Source of the DNA: DASVWZ01 sp963708575
GTDB lineage: Bacteria; Acidobacteriota; Terriglobia; Terriglobales; Acidobacteriaceae
Assembly: GCA_963708575.1 (NCBI GenBank)
Contig: CAVPTB010000007.1
Location: 1,860,001 to 1,924,000 of the forward strand
Direction of reading: 5' to 3'
DNA length: 64,000 bases
The notes under the pieces were generated by a model that worked only from the letters and a program-made list of their open reading frames with translations, did not search any database and had not been told where the DNA came from. A program made the translations under genes and the position numbers. Positions 63,001 through 64,000 of the stretch are shown one piece after another; the first letter of the stretch is position 1, and each line of letters starts with the position of its first letter.

Positions 63001-63094
63001 AGGCACGCCCGTCGGCACCTATACGGTAGTCGTGCATGCCACTGACAGCAATAAAGTAACCCGCACCATGAACCTCCAGCTCATCGTTAAGTAA
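60032..63094 (+). CDS. Large FG-GAP/VCBS repeat protein with Ig-like domain interrupted by membrane segments
   Basis: 1020 residues from ATG 60032 (MKNFLALSAVLLLGTATGFS). This ATG has GGAG 10 bases upstream; the ATG at 59999 does not. After a linker, residues about 110-840 hold at least a dozen repeats of the calcium-loop type, for example DFNGDGKLDIA, DVNGDGKGDII and DLNGDGAAEIV, expected to fold as beta-propellers. An Ig-like domain follows (DYKVTASTSTNTVKAGSSAA, CSFNPATVTMTGN). Then come two hydrophobic segments separated by DKKRRRN, with LVGCSGNSSSSK after the second, and last a strand pair (GTYTVVVHATDSNK) that looks like the end of an Ig domain. It is a surface adhesion or scaffold protein. 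Confidence 0.9.
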   Translation: MKNFLALSAVLLLGTATGFSSQTRRLYQSQFHVSTHKQIHAEVQSKLNSQKTGPLAHHLPEQNTVGGKSALAHRKTSSNNASSTGFVSATQIPSGGVISNQSYLGDFNGDKKQDMVGIVENYINGSWVQSISVLLSNGDGTFKPPVLTTVSSSDPIMVGDVNADGKDDILQVHPGSTPSTVDVWLGNGDGTFKESNTYQISPATLQGGILTDVNGDGKLDILAIDSQVPGLVRTLLNNGDGTFQPPTTVTLATQAPNNIVFADFNNDGKVDFAGLDGNNQVNIYLQEGGNFVLSGSPLTTSDSNYENSALTAGDLNGDGAAEIVSVTCGGPDENNATVYVNSGSGTFATGVYYPVAASGGTDPANLCPAAATVADVNGDGKGDIIVTNEYGGDVTVLLGNGDGTVKVPNVGYAVGGYPWVPAMVADFNGDGMADIMINDDEYSYVYLHGYGDGTFRAAIDNYAPINGGSWPEALMVATADFNGDGIADFAVANCCNGSAGVTIFLGRGDGTLAPGVNYGSGDLEYLVIADFNGDGKLDIAADSWDSGYVQILNGNGDGTFTVGSTYSTGSAYSWTMVTGDFNHDKHPDLAIMNWNYATVSVLLNDGTGGFLEPASYQLSEPAWGLAAGDINGDGYADLVAPMPYGNQVAILLGKTDNSGTFQSETDLTLVNGNATYWNPAFVTLADLNGDGKLDLAVSILDTGECECSIINGYDQGIAVALGNGDGTFQTPSLYSVTNKNYYNSDAPFPYFVQAADINGDGKPDLVYTNSSFSTAGVLFNNGNGTFGLPQEFPTGGDAYGFAIADVNSDGAPDMVVADDYPDGVTILLNANGSATQPDYKVTASTSTNTVKAGSSAAYDLTLTGKNGYSGSLKLSCSGLPAQTTCSFNPATVTMTGNSSKPVVLTITTTAASTADLVQPAGPNSKSSQSTLWASLSGLGVFGMVLAGADKKRRRNLTIIFGIVLLVMMFTLVGCSGNSSSSKAPTPTNNAGTPVGTYTVVVHATDSNKVTRTMNLQLIVK

Positions 63095-63113
63095 GCTGTT
63101 GGTTCCCAAGCAG

Positions 63114-63143
63114 GCGGCCGGAGCAATCCGGCCGCTTTTTTTT
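63114..63143 (+). terminator. Rho-independent terminator after the FG-GAP gene
   Basis: A perfect 9-bp stem (GCGGCCGGA / TCCGGCCGC) with tetraloop GCAA is followed by eight T at 63136-63143. It lies 20 bases after the stop and ends the FG-GAP transcript before the convergent membrane-protein gene. Confidence 0.93.
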
Positions 63144-63253
63144 CGCCCCGCAACGCGCCCAAAAGTGTTGCAAAACGCGTTCTCGGAAACCCCTCTTGCT
63201 CCCAGCCCAATCGGCCATTACCGAGACGCCACCTGGAGTGACGCCCCCTGCCA

Positions 63254-63873
63254 TTACCCATCGGCTCTTTGAGGGGATGCAAAGCGAAGCGTGCGCTGCT
63301 CCAGCCAGCGCAGAATCAGATGGGTGGGCCAATAAATGCACAGCGGCACGACTACAAGATAGATCGCAAGATAAGTCCATCCTGGCACCACATGCTGTTC
63401 ATGAAAAAACAATCCCGCGCCCAATTCACATCCCTCTCCGGACGCCAGAAATAACAAATCGGCACCACGATCCATGTCATCAACGACTGCAACTTCCAGC
63501 CACGCTCGTCATACCCAAGCCGCGCAATCGCCCATAACAACAAAGGCGGCGTGACTAAGTGAAACAGGCTGAGCACCCGAATCAGAAGCGGCAGATGTGG
63601 ATCGAACATATATTCCGTGCCGCCAATCACGTGCCGGTGCGTCAGCAACGCTCCCGCCAGATCAATGATGTAGAGGCTCTGAAAGACCAGCAGCCCCGCC
63701 GCTTGCGAGGAGAAAATAAGCGGCGACTCCAGCCACAACCCAACCCCAATCAGGATATTTCCCAGATCACAAAAGAATAGAAAGTTCTGCGCACCGTACT
63801 GATGCCAATACAGCGGCGCCCACACCAGCAGCCATACCGTCCATCCCACCTTCAGCCAAAGCGGCACCCGCAT
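63254..63873 (-). pseudogene. Multi-TM membrane protein, interrupted by one frameshift
   Basis: The first frame (63873 to about 63414) encodes five or so TM helices, including FFCDLGNILIGVGLWLESPL and VIGGTEYMFDPHLPLLIRVL, and reaches RPERDVNWAR. The next frame continues LFFHEQHVVPGWTYLAIYLV and IYWPTHLILRWL to the stop at 63254. One missing G in the run GCGCGGGATTG (about 63412-63417) accounts for the break; corrected length is about 206 residues. I know similar proteins only as hypothetical membrane proteins. No enzyme motif except isolated His residues (HEQH, HRHVIGG) is visible. The frame ends are otherwise intact. Confidence 0.75.
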
Positions 63874-64000
63874 GCCGAGATTGTAGGCCTATAGCCGTCC
63901 AACCCGGGCCTTCCCTATCCCTATAAGTAAAGATACGGCGCAACATTTCGTCCCAACCTTATTACCTCCGTTACTTGCCGCTGGACACCTGTGTACCTAC

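Overview
The window looks like a chromosomal segment of an acidobacterium of the Terriglobia type (relatives of Koribacter and Terriglobus). The basis is protein style, not a database search: a Ser/Thr kinase fused to TPRs with the N-terminus MIGRTISHYR, FG-GAP/VCBS and HAF repeat secreted proteins, proteins ending in a short LGALALG..GLSIWKRK sorting-like tail, a homodimeric AceE-type pyruvate dehydrogenase, and moderately high GC throughout. No plasmid or phage replication genes, rRNA or CRISPR array were seen.

Layout. 1-3.8 kb: the end of a DUF4397 lipoprotein, then a type III polyketide synthase, an FAD oxidoreductase and a YceI lipid-binding protein. 3.8-8.1 kb (minus): aminotransferase, response regulator, histidine kinase and secreted TPR protein in one run. 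8.3-12.3 kb: a secreted protein, a cytochrome c and a TlpA-like thioredoxin in an overlapping set, then a receiver-only regulator and a DUF4406 protein. 12.3-18.8 kb: stress genes (frameshifted MEDS sensor, Mn catalase, DUF892 ferritin-like protein, 1-Cys peroxiredoxin, DJ-1/PfpI) surrounding a decayed mobile-element site. That site holds a tRNA-Sec gene (selC), an integrase C-terminal remnant and an ISNCY-type transposase that has lost its catalytic core. 19-29.5 kb: PhzF, receiver protein, orphan ABC ATPase, tryptophan dioxygenase-like protein, kinase-TPR protein, IlvE, tRNA-Gly, a sorting-tail protein with a decayed tandem copy, tRNA-Cys, and a small basic repeat protein.

30-42.2 kb is the most interesting part. 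After two SH3-like envelope proteins and a TetR regulator comes a plus-strand series: an outer-membrane porin with an N-terminal single-heme CxxCH (Cyc2-like), a diheme cytochrome c, a cupredoxin-like protein, cytochrome oxidase subunits II, I, III, a second III and IV, a small membrane protein and heme O synthase. This content and order resemble the rus operon of Acidithiobacillus ferrooxidans (cyc2-cyc1-cox-rusticyanin). It suggests an electron route from outside the cell, or from an outer-membrane donor, to an aa3-type oxidase.

42.3-47.7 kb: small membrane-protein genes, a XRE regulator, a YqjD/YqjE-like envelope-stress set and a Dps-like protein. 47.9-54 kb: aceE-aceF-lpd. 54-64 kb: Gfo/Idh/MocA oxidoreductase, esterase, HAF-repeat protein, HExxH metallopeptidase, a large FG-GAP protein and a membrane protein.

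A warning for the reader: five otherwise well-conserved genes (MEDS, coxA twice, lpd twice, the Gfo/Idh/MocA signal peptide, the last membrane protein) carry single-base frameshifts. Correcting them restores normal full-length proteins. This pattern points to sequencing or assembly indels at least as strongly as to gene loss. Several small genes under 60 residues (13244, 15924, 43733) were found by reading the sequence directly.
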